From: DAOPYU01 sp942493245
GTDB taxonomy: Bacteria > Sumerlaeota > Sumerlaeia > UBA8349
Direction: 5' to 3'
NCBI GenBank assembly: GCA_942493245.1
Contig: OW818685.1
Span: 3,286,001-3,350,000, forward strand
Length of the DNA stretch: 64,000 bases
Part shown: piece by piece, positions 53,666 through 64,000 of the stretch
Layout of the letters: each line of letters starts with the position of its first letter
Numbering within the stretch: the first letter of the stretch is position 1
Notes under the pieces: generated by a model
What the model was told of the DNA's origin: nothing
Database searches by the model: none
What the model saw: the letters and a program-made list of their open reading frames with translations, nothing else
Made by a program: the position numbers and the translations under genes

Positions 53666-56600
53666 TCAATAGATGTGAAAGTGTGCCGCCTTACCCGATG
53701 GGAAAAAGACGGCTTGCAGAATCCGGTCATCCTCCATCTGTACGGTCAATGGATTCTCCAATCGGTTGGCCTCCGGACATCCCTCCCATCGTGAGAAAGC
53801 ATAACCCGCTGCAGGCTGCGCCTTGAGAGTAACCGTCTCACCCAGTTTGTGACGTGAAACGGGTTTAGCGCCTTCTACCCAACCGTGATCGCCCAACAGA
53901 ACGAGCGCCCGATAACCGCTCTCAGTCCGGGAAACAGGAGAGGGATCAGCCGCCACCCAGTTCAACGGATCGTTCCCAGCCAATACCGGCGAAACCCGGC
54001 GCAGACAGGAACCGAGACCATCCGCCTGTACGGGCCAGGGGGATTGGTGGAAATAGACCACCTCGTCCACAGCCGCCCAGGAGGCCGCGGGGCCTGCCCC
54101 TCCATCCGACGGAAGCGGTTGTTCCAGCGCAATCCTTTCGCCCGTATTGGACAGCTGTCCCTGCCAGGGGCCAAACAGACGCGGTCCTGTTCCTGTCGGC
54201 ATTCCGTAGTGGGCACGAAACACAGCAATGTCAGGAGCATTGGGGTCGTTGGGAGTCACCAGAAGAACTTCTCCGGGAAGCAATTGCGTCTCCGCCGGGA
54301 AAACATACTCGATTCCCCCGGTCAACCGCCAGGAACCGGATGCATCGGCCAATACAACCGTGCTGGACGTCGGGTTCCAGACTTGAACATATTCGGGCAA
54401 CATTTTCAGTTCGGGCTGGGTCGGCGGTACTGGGGGGTGGTACATGATTTCGCTGATGACCAGACTGATGTTGGGCGTCGTATTGAGAGTTTGAGGACTC
54501 GGATCGAGCGTCCGCCAGAACCCCGTCCGTCCCGGAAAACGGGCTACGGTCATGTCCGGCAGGGTAGGCTGAAACCGAATCGCATCGGCCACACGCGTTT
54601 TTCCAGAAACCGGTCGGTGAATGAGAAACAATTGCCCGGAACCAGCCAGCAAACTGGAACCCGCACCTTCGAGAAGCCAATAGTCGTCGCATTTGACAAA
54701 AACATCCGCCAGCGAAACGGGTACCCTGGTCAGGTTCAGAGGATCGTCACTCAGGAACCAGTCTCGCGTGTTCATGCCTTCCGTTAATGTTTGAGACAAT
54801 TCGAGCCAGTAGTTGTCCGTTCCCGTTCCCCCACTCGGACCCGGTCTGACCGAAAATTCGTTGAGCACGAATCCCCCCGGCGCCTGCGGGTCTTCCGACC
54901 CGGGTGAACCAGACAGAAACGCACTGGTCCTCCAGTTTCCCCCATAATCCAACGCTCCCGGATACCGGGCCATTCCGTCATTCGGCACCAACGAATGACC
55001 GACCCCACAAGACTGAATCGGCCAGTTTGTTCCGTTCTGGTACTCAAATCCCAAAACTTCCAACCGTCCATCGGGCGCGATCAAACGGAGCGTTTCTCCC
55101 TCATTGGCCAGTCGCCCGGCGTAAGGCCCCAGAAGCGGAAAATCGTCCGGCAAACCATAGAGTGCGCGAAAAGCCAGTCGGGACGGTTCGTCCGCCGAGG
55201 ATGTCAAGACGGCATACCCCTGCGACGGAACCACCGATCCCGTCGGGAACACATAACTCACCCCGGCATAAAAGGAACAACCGCTCAGATCCACCGACTG
55301 GGCTGGATTCGGGTTGTGGAACTCGATAAACTCGTATTCACTCCCAGAACTCGGCGCAAACATGAGTTCCGAGAGGACAATGCCCGGCATGTTGAGCGTC
55401 ACCGGCATGTTCTGGACTTCCGCCATGACATTACCCGACAAATCGCTGACACCTCTGACCGTGAGAAAATACCCTCGTGATTCCAAAGGCTCGGCCCATC
55501 GAACCCGGACCGTTTCGCTTGAATCGAGATCGACCCGGAGCGGACTTCCCGTTCCAAAGGCCAACGAAAACAATCCGGTTTCAGTGAGGCGGACAGGATC
55601 TATCGCCTCGCTGAAACGCACCAGAATCGTGTCGCTTCTCGAAAACCAGGCATCGGCCAAATAGGGAGAAGTTGAATCGCTCAACGCGTATTGAGCCGCG
55701 CTCAAGGCACTCCATTCGGAATCTTTCAACACCCGCGCCTTCAGCAGGGTCTGCGTGGTCAACTCCATTGGCGCTAAATAAGAAGAAGCGGCAGGAGAGA
55801 CTGCGCCTCCGGTGAGGCGTGGATCGGAGCCGTCCAAAGTAAAATAGACCGTCCCCAGATTGCTGGGATTTATGATGACAAGTTTGCTCCCCGAAACAAC
55901 GGAACCGGAATACCGTTCCAGACCACCGATTGTGAACTTCGGCGCATCCACGCCGGGATACAGACCGAACGTCTTCAAGTGAGCCAGCAGAGCCGATGTT
56001 CGGGCCGGGAAATAGGTTTCCACCAGCCGCTTCCGTTCAGCCGCCCACTCCACATCGCGCGTGTAGGGCTGTGCACGCATCAAATCGCCCCAGCGAGCCG
56101 ATTCGCCAAGAATCGCGCTCTGAATCTCTTCGGCGCGCTTCTCCCATCGGGCGATGGATACCCCGGGCGTCATTGCGCCCGCATTGAAGAAATGACGCCA
56201 CACGTGATCGGCGTAACGCAAACGGAACTCCGGATTCTGGCACAACCTCGCATAGACACGCGCCAGTGTGTCGGGAATGTCTATATTGGCCGGATTGACA
56301 TCATAACTCTCATTGGGATCCCAGAGTGAGTATTCCATGTCCCAGACATAGCCGATAAACGGCCCAGCCGGATCGCGTTTCCGGAGCGCCCGCATATTGT
56401 TATGCAAGAACAAATAGGGACCGTCGTGATTGGTCATGTATTGATGGATGAGCATCAGATCAATAAACTGGTCCATATCCAGATACTGCTGGATCGCCTC
56501 GTATTGCGGTTGAGTCGCAAGTCCGGCCTCGGTCAACGCCATCATCGCGTCCCAGGCTACGCGGTCGCCATCAATTGCCTCAGTTCCTCCGCCTCCATAC

Positions 56601-59224
56601 TCGACCGGACGCCGGTTGATGGCGTCGTAATCCTCCCGCTTGCCGCCAAAATGCACCACCCCGAATCCGGCATCCGGCCGTTCGACCGGATTGTAGAGTC
56701 CCCAATACAAACCGTTGATATAGAGATGCACGATGGCGCCGCGTCCGTCATACTTTCCAATATCCCGCGCCAGATCACGGGCGAAATTGTCGTGGATATA
56801 CTGAGCCTGCTCGGGCGCGACCGAGTCCTGCCAACTCTTACTCCCCTGAGCGCGCAACACCAGACTGTCGAATTCTTTGATCGCCCGATCGGGAAAGAGC
56901 GGATACTGCAAACGCGAGGCCCCATATTCACTCCGGAAAATGATACGCATCGTCTTTTTGGGCGTTGCGCGCCAACCGGAGCCATACATCCGCAATCCGG
57001 CGTTTTCCTGTTTGGCGCGTGTTCCATCCGGCAGAATCACTTCGAGGGACACCGGGCGTTCCCAAGACTCGCCACGCCCGTCGTAATTCGTATAAATCCC
57101 CCGTTGAGGGCCAAAGATATCATCCGGGTCCAGTACAAGCGACCAGGTAGGGATACTGCGGAGAGCCGATACCATTTCACTGGAATAGGCCGGGTTGTTC
57201 ACCACATCGGGATCCATCTCATAATCGGCGGTACTTCCCCCCCAACTCGATGGAAAACCCGGAGGGTTGGCGGGCTGATGGATCACCTGATTCAGGAAGA
57301 GGTAGGTGTGTGTTTCCGGCTTGGACGCCAGCCAGCCCTGTCGAAAAGCCGAGGCGCGCATAATGGAGGTTTTGGAAACGGTGACGGGCGTACCGGGATA
57401 CAACAACCCAGTCGTCTCTGTGGGAATTGAACCATCCAAGGTATAGCGAATGGTCGCCTGCGGAGTGGAACAAGAAAGTGACAGTTGGAAAGTCTGTTCG
57501 CAATAGCCTCCCGGCACACTGAACTGAACCGGCTCGACCAGGCCGGAGTAGCCCGTCTGGTTGGGTTGCCCCGGCGTGGGTTCCCCAAAATAGAGCCAGG
57601 ATGTGCTTGGCCCCGTCGCAATCAGCTCGGGTAAAAGAAAGAACTGACCGTCCCCGACCTGGTCGTTCAAGCCCTGAATCGCCAATACGTTTTTGCCAGT
57701 CTGCAAAACTCCGAAAGAAGAGAGAAGGGGGAGACTCTCAAACGTCTCACTGGCCGTTGACGGACGGTCCGATGTCGCGCGCGCATCCCAACTCAACACA
57801 TCGGGAGCATTGCGACGTCCCACTTCCGTTCCATTCAACCAGGCCACGAAACCATCCTCGTAACGCATCCGCAAGGTCATCGCGTCGAAACGAGCGAGCA
57901 TGTCCTGAGTGAGATAAAACTCGAGCCGGGTCCACAGAGACGCGTTTACACCCCGCATGCTCTGCTCGATATTCGTCCGGAGCCCGGGAAAAGTCCCGGC
58001 CATCATACTCTGAAGTTCCGGATCGCTCAACGCCCGGTCGAAAATCTGGACCTGATCGAGCCTGCCGGCAAAGAACCGTTCCGTCCCCGTCCCCCGCGCC
58101 CCGATCGCCCACCCCGCCCCCACCGGGATCGCCCCCTTCGCGCCAGCCTGAGAGGCGATCAATTCCCCGTTCCGATAAAGTTTCCAGAGCGTTCCGTCGT
58201 ACATCCCGGCCAGATGGACCCACTGACCCACATCCCCTGAAGCGCCTGCTGCGCCTACCATGTAGGCTCCCCCGTCCCAGGATCCCACTTCATAGCGTCC
58301 GTTATTGATTCGCAAAAAAATCTCGCCATTGGACGGCGAGGTAGTATATCCCTTCGCGATAATATCGCGCAAACCATCCGTTGCGGTTGGACGAATCCAG
58401 GCCGCAAGCGTAATGGGGCCAGATAACTTCAGATTTTCCGGATCGCCCAGAAGCGCGCAATCGTCCTGCCCGTCCAGTTCCAAAGATCCAATCCCCATCC
58501 GGGAATCCCCCACAATGTGGGCCTCTGCCTGCAACGAACCGTGGTTGGTTCCTGCGGAGTCCTGTGCATCCTGGTCGAAAGTCCATTGCCCCAGGGCAGA
58601 CACCAGCATTGACTCTCCAAAACCAATACCACTGACGCCTGTCACCCAAGTGGAGTCGTCATAGCCGACCGAGATAAAATCCGTTCCCGCATACGATACG
58701 TCTGGAATCCGGTAACGCAGATTGGACGCCTCGGGGACAAGAACCGTCCAATCCTGAAAAACGCCATAGGAGATATCTTGTCTCTGGGGCGGAAACTGCG
58801 GCTGAAAGGATTGAACGATGGTCGCGTCTGGCGCCACCAGAGCCAAGTACTCACCTGCCGCTTCGAGTTTGAAGTTCGTGTGAAGTTCCTGACCCGCGTT
58901 TGCCCGATTCTTGCCCGAAGCAAACACCACCAGGTATTCCCCACCCGGCAGGTTCTGCGTGGGAAACACCCATTTCGACAGACTGGTCGCGTCATCGGTC
59001 AAACGCCAACCCACCAGATCCACAGTCACCGAAGTGGGATTGTACAACTCGATCCAGTCGGAAGCATCGCCATCCACATCCATCAGGATAGAATCGTTCG
59101 AGGCCTGGATTTCCGTTATCAGAACAGGCCACTGGGCGCCATACGTCACCCCGGCGTAGAGAAAGAACAGCCCAACCACCCAAACACGAAAAAGGCATGC
59201 GAAAGAAAGGCGCCATTCTTTCAT
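53666..59224 (-). CDS. Giant secreted CotH kinase / lamin-tail / LamG protein
   Basis: 1852 residues from the ATG at 59224. This start is chosen for its signal peptide (MKEWRLSFACLFRVWVVGLF and cleavage after TYGA); the open frame continues 59 codons further without a signal. The order is: lamin-tail domain (ITEIQASNDSILMDVDGDAS, about 35-140), LamG lectin-like domain (about 212-390), a galactose-binding-like region, and a chitobiase-type hairpin (YTLDGSIPTETTG). A CotH kinase domain follows (VHLYINGLYWGLYNPVERPD, YVWDMEYSLWD). More lamin-tail domains come next (LSELMFAPSSGSEYEFIEF, VISEIMYHPP), then a C-terminal repeat-like segment. CotH kinases phosphorylate extracellular proteins in spore formers and eukaryotes. 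Here the protein is probably cell-surface or secreted. Confidence 0.88.
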   Translation of the reverse strand: MKEWRLSFACLFRVWVVGLFFLYAGVTYGAQWPVLITEIQASNDSILMDVDGDASDWIELYNPTSVTVDLVGWRLTDDATSLSKWVFPTQNLPGGEYLVVFASGKNRANAGQELHTNFKLEAAGEYLALVAPDATIVQSFQPQFPPQRQDISYGVFQDWTVLVPEASNLRYRIPDVSYAGTDFISVGYDDSTWVTGVSGIGFGESMLVSALGQWTFDQDAQDSAGTNHGSLQAEAHIVGDSRMGIGSLELDGQDDCALLGDPENLKLSGPITLAAWIRPTATDGLRDIIAKGYTTSPSNGEIFLRINNGRYEVGSWDGGAYMVGAAGASGDVGQWVHLAGMYDGTLWKLYRNGELIASQAGAKGAIPVGAGWAIGARGTGTERFFAGRLDQVQIFDRALSDPELQSMMAGTFPGLRTNIEQSMRGVNASLWTRLEFYLTQDMLARFDAMTLRMRYEDGFVAWLNGTEVGRRNAPDVLSWDARATSDRPSTASETFESLPLLSSFGVLQTGKNVLAIQGLNDQVGDGQFFLLPELIATGPSTSWLYFGEPTPGQPNQTGYSGLVEPVQFSVPGGYCEQTFQLSLSCSTPQATIRYTLDGSIPTETTGLLYPGTPVTVSKTSIMRASAFRQGWLASKPETHTYLFLNQVIHQPANPPGFPSSWGGSTADYEMDPDVVNNPAYSSEMVSALRSIPTWSLVLDPDDIFGPQRGIYTNYDGRGESWERPVSLEVILPDGTRAKQENAGLRMYGSGWRATPKKTMRIIFRSEYGASRLQYPLFPDRAIKEFDSLVLRAQGSKSWQDSVAPEQAQYIHDNFARDLARDIGKYDGRGAIVHLYINGLYWGLYNPVERPDAGFGVVHFGGKREDYDAINRRPVEYGGGGTEAIDGDRVAWDAMMALTEAGLATQPQYEAIQQYLDMDQFIDLMLIHQYMTNHDGPYLFLHNNMRALRKRDPAGPFIGYVWDMEYSLWDPNESYDVNPANIDIPDTLARVYARLCQNPEFRLRYADHVWRHFFNAGAMTPGVSIARWEKRAEEIQSAILGESARWGDLMRAQPYTRDVEWAAERKRLVETYFPARTSALLAHLKTFGLYPGVDAPKFTIGGLERYSGSVVSGSKLVIINPSNLGTVYFTLDGSDPRLTGGAVSPAASSYLAPMELTTQTLLKARVLKDSEWSALSAAQYALSDSTSPYLADAWFSRSDTILVRFSEAIDPVRLTETGLFSLAFGTGSPLRVDLDSSETVRVRWAEPLESRGYFLTVRGVSDLSGNVMAEVQNMPVTLNMPGIVLSELMFAPSSGSEYEFIEFHNPNPAQSVDLSGCSFYAGVSYVFPTGSVVPSQGYAVLTSSADEPSRLAFRALYGLPDDFPLLGPYAGRLANEGETLRLIAPDGRLEVLGFEYQNGTNWPIQSCGVGHSLVPNDGMARYPGALDYGGNWRTSAFLSGSPGSEDPQAPGGFVLNEFSVRPGPSGGTGTDNYWLELSQTLTEGMNTRDWFLSDDPLNLTRVPVSLADVFVKCDDYWLLEGAGSSLLAGSGQLFLIHRPVSGKTRVADAIRFQPTLPDMTVARFPGRTGFWRTLDPSPQTLNTTPNISLVISEIMYHPPVPPTQPELKMLPEYVQVWNPTSSTVVLADASGSWRLTGGIEYVFPAETQLLPGEVLLVTPNDPNAPDIAVFRAHYGMPTGTGPRLFGPWQGQLSNTGERIALEQPLPSDGGAGPAASWAAVDEVVYFHQSPWPVQADGLGSCLRRVSPVLAGNDPLNWVAADPSPVSRTESGYRALVLLGDHGWVEGAKPVSRHKLGETVTLKAQPAAGYAFSRWEGCPEANRLENPLTVQMEDDRILQAVFFPSGKAAHFHIY

Positions 59225-59741
59225 TCCAGTCGTAAACACATCGCACTCCCCATGAATCGGATTGCCTCCCCAAGAATTCCAGTCTCCCAATTCTGGCCGA
59301 TACGGACCTCTACCACAAGCATACTCAAATTGCATGCCGACTGCAAGCGCCCCCTCGAAACGAGAAAAATTTCTGGGAACCATATTCCAGATCTGAAACA
59401 AGGCAAAAACCGGCTGAATTATCCCTTGTCTTCGTAATTAAGCCCGCTTCTAACAACGCCAATAGCGCTCCAGCAATCTATGCAATTTGTTCCATATCAA
59501 ATATCTATCCGGCCGCAAGAGGATCAGTGACCATCAATGCCAAGAAAGCCATCTTGTTTTCAACACAACCATTACATGTTCTTGCGGGCAATCTCGGAGA
59601 TTGAAAAAGAATCCACAGTATGCGAGAATAGAACCGTTGTGGGTATCAGCTTCTTTGTGTTTTCTTAAAAATTCTGCTGAACTGAAACCTCTTGAATCGT
59701 TCGGACACATCATGCACCCATCCGCGTACCAGGGAGATCTC
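59225..59741. other. Divergent intergenic region between the two giant CotH genes
   Basis: 517 bases, AT-richer than the flanks, holding the promoters of both genes. No clear promoter pair, RNA gene or repeat was seen. Confidence 0.45.
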
Positions 59742-62700
59742 ATGCGTTGCCCGTTTTGTTCCGCCCCCCGATTCTTCAATTCTGCAAACACCATGAAGCG
59801 CATTTCCGGCCTCTTTCCCATTGGCCTGCTCATCATCCTTCTGCACCTGACTTCGCCTGGCGCACACGGAGCCATTCTGATCAACGAATTCATGGCGTCC
59901 AACACCCACACCGCGACCGATCCCCAGGGGCATGACGAAGACTGGATCGAACTTTATAACAGCAGCGCCGCGTCGTTGGATCTGGCTGGCCTGTATCTCT
60001 CGGACGATCCAACAAGCCCGACCAAATGGAAAGTTCCGACTGGAACACCGGCGCAAACGACAATCGCCGGGTACGGTTACCTGATCCTCTGGGCCGACCA
60101 GCACCTGACAGACGGGCCGACCCATGCCGATTTCAAACTGTCGGGAGACGGCGAAGACATCCTGCTCGTGGACCGCAACGGCGCCACCGTGCTGGACTGG
60201 ATCCACTACGGTCCTCAGTACGCCGATGTGTCGTACGGGCGGTACCCGAACGGTGGAGCGGGCTGGCGATATTTCGATCCGGCCTCTTTCCGTGCCGCCA
60301 ACACGGGCGGTTACCTGGGACTCGTGGAAAAGGTCAAGACCAGCCATGCCCGCGGCGTGTACCAGACCGCCTTCGAAGTAACTCTGACGTGCGACACGGT
60401 CGGTGCTTCGATCTATTACACCTTGAACGGCAGTGAACCCACCGCCGGGAGTACCCTGTATACCAAGCCGATCGCGGTCAGCAAAACCACCCCCCTGCGC
60501 GCCCGCGCGTTTCTGACCGGCTGGCGCCCTTCCGGCATTGATACGCACACCTACATTTTCTACACCGGCGTTCGCAACCAACCCGCCTCCCCGACCGGTT
60601 TTCCCACCACCTGGAAGACTGTGGGAGGGATGTCCATCCCGGCCGATTATGAAATGGATCAGGCCGTCCTGCAATCCACCAACGGCCCGAAACTGGAACC
60701 GGGCCTCGATTCACTGCCGATTCTCTCGATCGTCACCAACGTCAACCACCTCTTCAGTCAGTCAACCGGCATCTATGCTAATCCAATGGAGCGCGGAGTC
60801 ACCTGGGAGCGCCCGACTTCGGTCGAATGGATGGATGCGGCTGCCGATCAGGATTTTCAGATAGACGCCGGGGTGCGCATCCAGGGCGCCTGGTTCCGCC
60901 AGCCCGACCAGAACCAGAAGCACTCGCTGCGACTCTTGTTCAAAAGCGATTACGGTCCCAGCAAGTTGGATTTTCCCTTTTTCACCGATCCATCGGCTGT
61001 CAGTTCCTTCGATACCCTCACCTTGCGCGGGAATGCCAATGACGGTTATTCGTGGGCCGGCCGTACCGATGTCCAGTTCATCCGCGACGAATTCGGACGG
61101 CGCTCGCAACTGGCCGTGGGACAACCGTCCTGTCATGGCCGGTTTGTCCATCTCTTTGTCAACGGACTTTACTGGGGGCTCTACAATCCCACCGAGCGAC
61201 CGGCTGCGCCCTTTGCGGCCAGCTATTTCGGGGGAAATAAGGAAGACTGGGATATCGTCTCCAAAGGCGAAGTCGTGGACGGCAGCATCGACCCCTGGTA
61301 CCGCCTGTTGAACGCCTGCCGGGCCGGAGTGAAATCCAACGAAACCTACCAGAAAATTCAGGGCCGGAATCCGGACGGTACGCCGAATCCCACTTTCGAA
61401 AACCTGATAGACATTGACAACTACATTGACTACATGATCGTCAACCACTACCTCGGCAACGGCGACTGGCCGTGGAACAACTGGTATTGCGGACGCGACC
61501 GGGTCGCCAATTCGGGATTCCGGTTCTTCATGTGGGACTCGGAATGGTCCATCGGCATGAACTCAGACCTGAACGCCAACCGGACCCAGGACTTCGCTGG
61601 AGTCGCCGAACCGTACGGCGCGCTGAAAACCAACCCCGAGTTCCGCATGCATTTTGCCGATAACCTGCACAAACACTACTTCAACGGGGGCGCCTTGACA
61701 CCCGATGTCAGCAAAGCGCGCTATCAGGAACTGGCGAACATTGTGGAACCTTCGCTGGTGGCCGAGTCGGCCCGCTGGGGCGATATGCACACCGAACCGC
61801 CGCTGGGACCCGCCCAGTGGTACCCCATGCGCGATTGGGCCTTGAATACCTATTTCCCGCAGCGAACCGCCATCTCCCTCCAGCAGTACCGAGACACAGG
61901 CCTGTACCCCAAGACCGACGCTCCGGAATATCTGGTCAACAGCCAGCCGAAACACGGGGGCCTCGTAACCGAAACGGACCAGATCGGCCTGACCGCCCCC
62001 GCCGGCAAAATCTACTACACACTCGACGGGACCGATCCCCGCGTCGCCAATCCCTCACTGGCCTCCGAACTGACCCTGGCTCCCGAAAGGTCGCCCAAAA
62101 CGGCCTTTGTGCCAACCTCCGACATCGGAACCGCCTGGCGCGGCGGCGCCGAACCATTTGACGACTCGGTGTGGCTCCGGGGCGCCACCACAACCGGTAC
62201 CCTGATTCTGGATGGAGCTGACGATTATGCTGAGTTCGACCCCGCCGTCGGTTCCAGCGCCAGTTTGACTGTGGCCTTCTGGATGAAAGCCGACCAGTTG
62301 AAGTACCAGATCCCCGTTGATAAACTCCCGACCGATGGCAACTCCGGATGGGCATTCAAAGGCCGAGACAACGGCGACCTCTGGTTCCGGATCGGTAGTG
62401 AAAGCGATCATGCCGATTTGCAGGCCACCGGGGTCTATACGCCCGGCCAATGGATCCATATTGCCGCAACCTACACGGCCGGAAACGCCAAACTGTATGT
62501 CAACGGTGTGTCCCGGGTCGAACAGTCGGGCATCGGCCAAACGGTTGACAACACGCAGGTTCCCCTGCGCTTCGGCATTCCGAGTCAGGCCTGGGCATCC
62601 GAAACGTTTACCGGCGCGCTCGACGATGTCCGGATCTATTCCGCCGCGCTGAACCCGACACAGATCGCCGCAGTCCTGAACCGCGAAGAGGTCGCAACCG

Positions 62701-64000
62701 ATCTGGTGGCGCGCTACAATCTCGACGAAGTAGGCGGCACAACGGTCGCCGACAGTTCGGGGAATGACCACCACGGAACATTGTCCGGCGGCGCCACATG
62801 GAGCAATCCGGGCGTGCTGGGCGTGGGGTATGAAAACGGGTCGGGCTACGAGTCGTACATCGGCATCAAAGTCGGCGACGGCATGTACAACAAGATGGGG
62901 AGCTGCTACATTCGAATCCCATTCGACGCGTATGCCAGTCAGTTGAAAGACTTGAGCTACCTGACGCTTCGCGTCCGGTTCGACGATGGGTTCTACGCCT
63001 ACCTCAATGGAACGAAGATCGCCCAGGCCAATTACCGCACGGATGACCCGGTCTGGAATTCGGAAGCCAGTCAGGCACACGCGGACGGGGAAGCCGTCAA
63101 TTTCATGGAATACGACGTCTCGCAACACCTGAATCTGCTGAAACCGGGACGCAACATTCTGGCGATCCAGGGACTCAACACCCCGCTGACGAGTACCGAC
63201 TTTCTGATTTCAGCCGAATTGCTGACCGGAACGGGCGCCTCGACCGAAACCGCCGTCACCACCGGGACACTAGAGTACCAGACGCCCTTCGCCATTCAGG
63301 AAACAACGCGTATCAAGGCGCGTGTGCTCAACGGACGCGAGTGGAGCGCACTGTCTGAGGCCACGTTCACCATCGGCTCGGCCGTGGACAACCTGCGCAT
63401 CACCGAAATGATGTACAACCCGCCCGCTCCCCCTGCCGGGAGTCCCTTTGCCAGAGACGACTTCGAATACCTCGAACTCCAGAACCTCGGCGCCACCCAG
63501 CTCAGTCTTCCCGACATTCGATTCGTCGAGGGGATTTCGTTCACCTACCCCACGGGGCCTGGCGAAGCGACGACCGCCACGCTCACCCGCCTGGAACCCG
63601 GGCAACACATCGCGATCGTGCGCAACATCGCCGCATTCCAGTCGCGATACGGAACCCATATCCCCGTAGCGGGGCCTTATTCGGGAGCGCTCTCAAACGG
63701 CGGGGAAAGCCTCTGGCTCCAGGACGCCCAGGGCAAAACCGTGCTGCGGTTTGCCTATCAGGATTCCGGCGACTGGCCGGGACGGGCCGATGGGCGCGGC
63801 AGCTCGCTCGAAGCGCTCGACGCCACCCTGACGTCGCCGACCGCCTACGCCAACGCGAACGCCTGGCGCTCCAGCGCCGAATTCAACGGCTCGCCCGGCC
63901 GCAAAGGACTCGAGCCGATCGCCTGGGCAAAAATCAACGAAGTCCTGACCCACACCGACCCGCCCCTGAGCGACTCGGTCGAGTTGCTGAACACCACAAC
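59742..64000 (+). CDS. Second giant CotH kinase / lamin-tail / LamG protein, 3' truncated by window edge
   Basis: The frame is open from the ATG at 59742 (GGGAG six bases upstream) to the end of the window, at least 1419 residues. An in-frame ATG at 59793 gives a more compact signal peptide (MKRISGLFPIGLLIILLHLT) but has no ribosome site. The order is: lamin-tail domain (LINEFMASNTHTATDPQGHD), chitobiase-type hairpin (YYTLNGSEPTAGSTLY), and CotH kinase (VHLFVNGLYWGLYNPTERP, NGDWPWNNWY, FFMWDSEWSIG). A second hairpin (YYTLDGTDPR), LamG (LILDGADDYAEF onward) and further lamin-tail domains follow (ITEMMYNPPAPPAG, INEVLTHTDPP). It is paralogous to, and divergent from, the gene on its left. Confidence 0.87.
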   Translation, partial: MRCPFCSAPRFFNSANTMKRISGLFPIGLLIILLHLTSPGAHGAILINEFMASNTHTATDPQGHDEDWIELYNSSAASLDLAGLYLSDDPTSPTKWKVPTGTPAQTTIAGYGYLILWADQHLTDGPTHADFKLSGDGEDILLVDRNGATVLDWIHYGPQYADVSYGRYPNGGAGWRYFDPASFRAANTGGYLGLVEKVKTSHARGVYQTAFEVTLTCDTVGASIYYTLNGSEPTAGSTLYTKPIAVSKTTPLRARAFLTGWRPSGIDTHTYIFYTGVRNQPASPTGFPTTWKTVGGMSIPADYEMDQAVLQSTNGPKLEPGLDSLPILSIVTNVNHLFSQSTGIYANPMERGVTWERPTSVEWMDAAADQDFQIDAGVRIQGAWFRQPDQNQKHSLRLLFKSDYGPSKLDFPFFTDPSAVSSFDTLTLRGNANDGYSWAGRTDVQFIRDEFGRRSQLAVGQPSCHGRFVHLFVNGLYWGLYNPTERPAAPFAASYFGGNKEDWDIVSKGEVVDGSIDPWYRLLNACRAGVKSNETYQKIQGRNPDGTPNPTFENLIDIDNYIDYMIVNHYLGNGDWPWNNWYCGRDRVANSGFRFFMWDSEWSIGMNSDLNANRTQDFAGVAEPYGALKTNPEFRMHFADNLHKHYFNGGALTPDVSKARYQELANIVEPSLVAESARWGDMHTEPPLGPAQWYPMRDWALNTYFPQRTAISLQQYRDTGLYPKTDAPEYLVNSQPKHGGLVTETDQIGLTAPAGKIYYTLDGTDPRVANPSLASELTLAPERSPKTAFVPTSDIGTAWRGGAEPFDDSVWLRGATTTGTLILDGADDYAEFDPAVGSSASLTVAFWMKADQLKYQIPVDKLPTDGNSGWAFKGRDNGDLWFRIGSESDHADLQATGVYTPGQWIHIAATYTAGNAKLYVNGVSRVEQSGIGQTVDNTQVPLRFGIPSQAWASETFTGALDDVRIYSAALNPTQIAAVLNREEVATDLVARYNLDEVGGTTVADSSGNDHHGTLSGGATWSNPGVLGVGYENGSGYESYIGIKVGDGMYNKMGSCYIRIPFDAYASQLKDLSYLTLRVRFDDGFYAYLNGTKIAQANYRTDDPVWNSEASQAHADGEAVNFMEYDVSQHLNLLKPGRNILAIQGLNTPLTSTDFLISAELLTGTGASTETAVTTGTLEYQTPFAIQETTRIKARVLNGREWSALSEATFTIGSAVDNLRITEMMYNPPAPPAGSPFARDDFEYLELQNLGATQLSLPDIRFVEGISFTYPTGPGEATTATLTRLEPGQHIAIVRNIAAFQSRYGTHIPVAGPYSGALSNGGESLWLQDAQGKTVLRFAYQDSGDWPGRADGRGSSLEALDATLTSPTAYANANAWRSSAEFNGSPGRKGLEPIAWAKINEVLTHTDPPLSDSVELLNTT

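Overview
This GC-rich window (roughly 60% by eye) suggests an anaerobic or facultative bacterium of the PVC group (Lentisphaerota, Kiritimatiellota, Verrucomicrobiota or Planctomycetota). The grounds are a very large secreted CotH/lamin-tail/LamG protein pair, a hydrazine-synthase-alpha-like secreted multihaem protein, a BlaI/BlaR1-type pair with a greatly enlarged periplasmic part, a MoxR/DUF58/VWA/ABC-2 operon and an oxygen-sensitive glycyl radical enzyme. The taxonomic placement is inference from gene content; no rRNA or tRNA gene was seen.

1-8.9 kb (+): the 3' end of a glycyl radical enzyme (GRE) gene, then an unusual Fe-S protein, a phosphofructokinase-fold protein with altered active-site motifs, the GRE activase, a DszB-like sulfinate desulfinase homologue with its Cys/His/Arg catalytic residues conserved, a decayed ferredoxin-nitroreductase, a rhodanese, a small membrane protein and an RND outer-membrane lipoprotein. 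This is the most novel part of the window: it looks like an anaerobic organosulfur (C-S bond) cleavage cluster that I cannot match to a described GRE pathway. 8.9-11.2 kb (-): a scar of mobile DNA with a group II intron reverse-transcriptase fragment, a frameshifted DUF932 gene and an HTH regulator.

11.2-25.4 kb (-): nine co-directional genes (DUF4175-like, MoxR AAA, membrane protein, ABC ATPase, two tandem-duplicated ABC-2 permeases, DUF58 and two VWA proteins), probably one envelope or export system. 25.8-31.2 kb (-): a blaI/blaR1-type regulatory pair, in which the sensor carries four repeated HEAT-like modules plus lectin-like and pilin-like insertions. A candidate promoter with an overlapping operator lies upstream. 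31.7-37.0 kb (-): an assimilatory sulfate reduction operon (DUF2061, APS reductase, CysD, CysN with a degenerate APS-kinase domain, sulfite reductase).

37.6-48.3 kb: a rhamnose locus with a GH78 rhamnosidase, the hydrazine-synthase-like protein, a divergent AraC regulator, a class II aldolase, L-rhamnose isomerase and the RhaT symporter, closed by a strong terminator. No rhamnulokinase is present in the window. 48.4-53.6 kb (+): an RND adaptor, an RND pump and a small AAA ATPase. 53.7-64 kb: two divergent giant secreted CotH/LTD/LamG proteins, the second running off the right edge.
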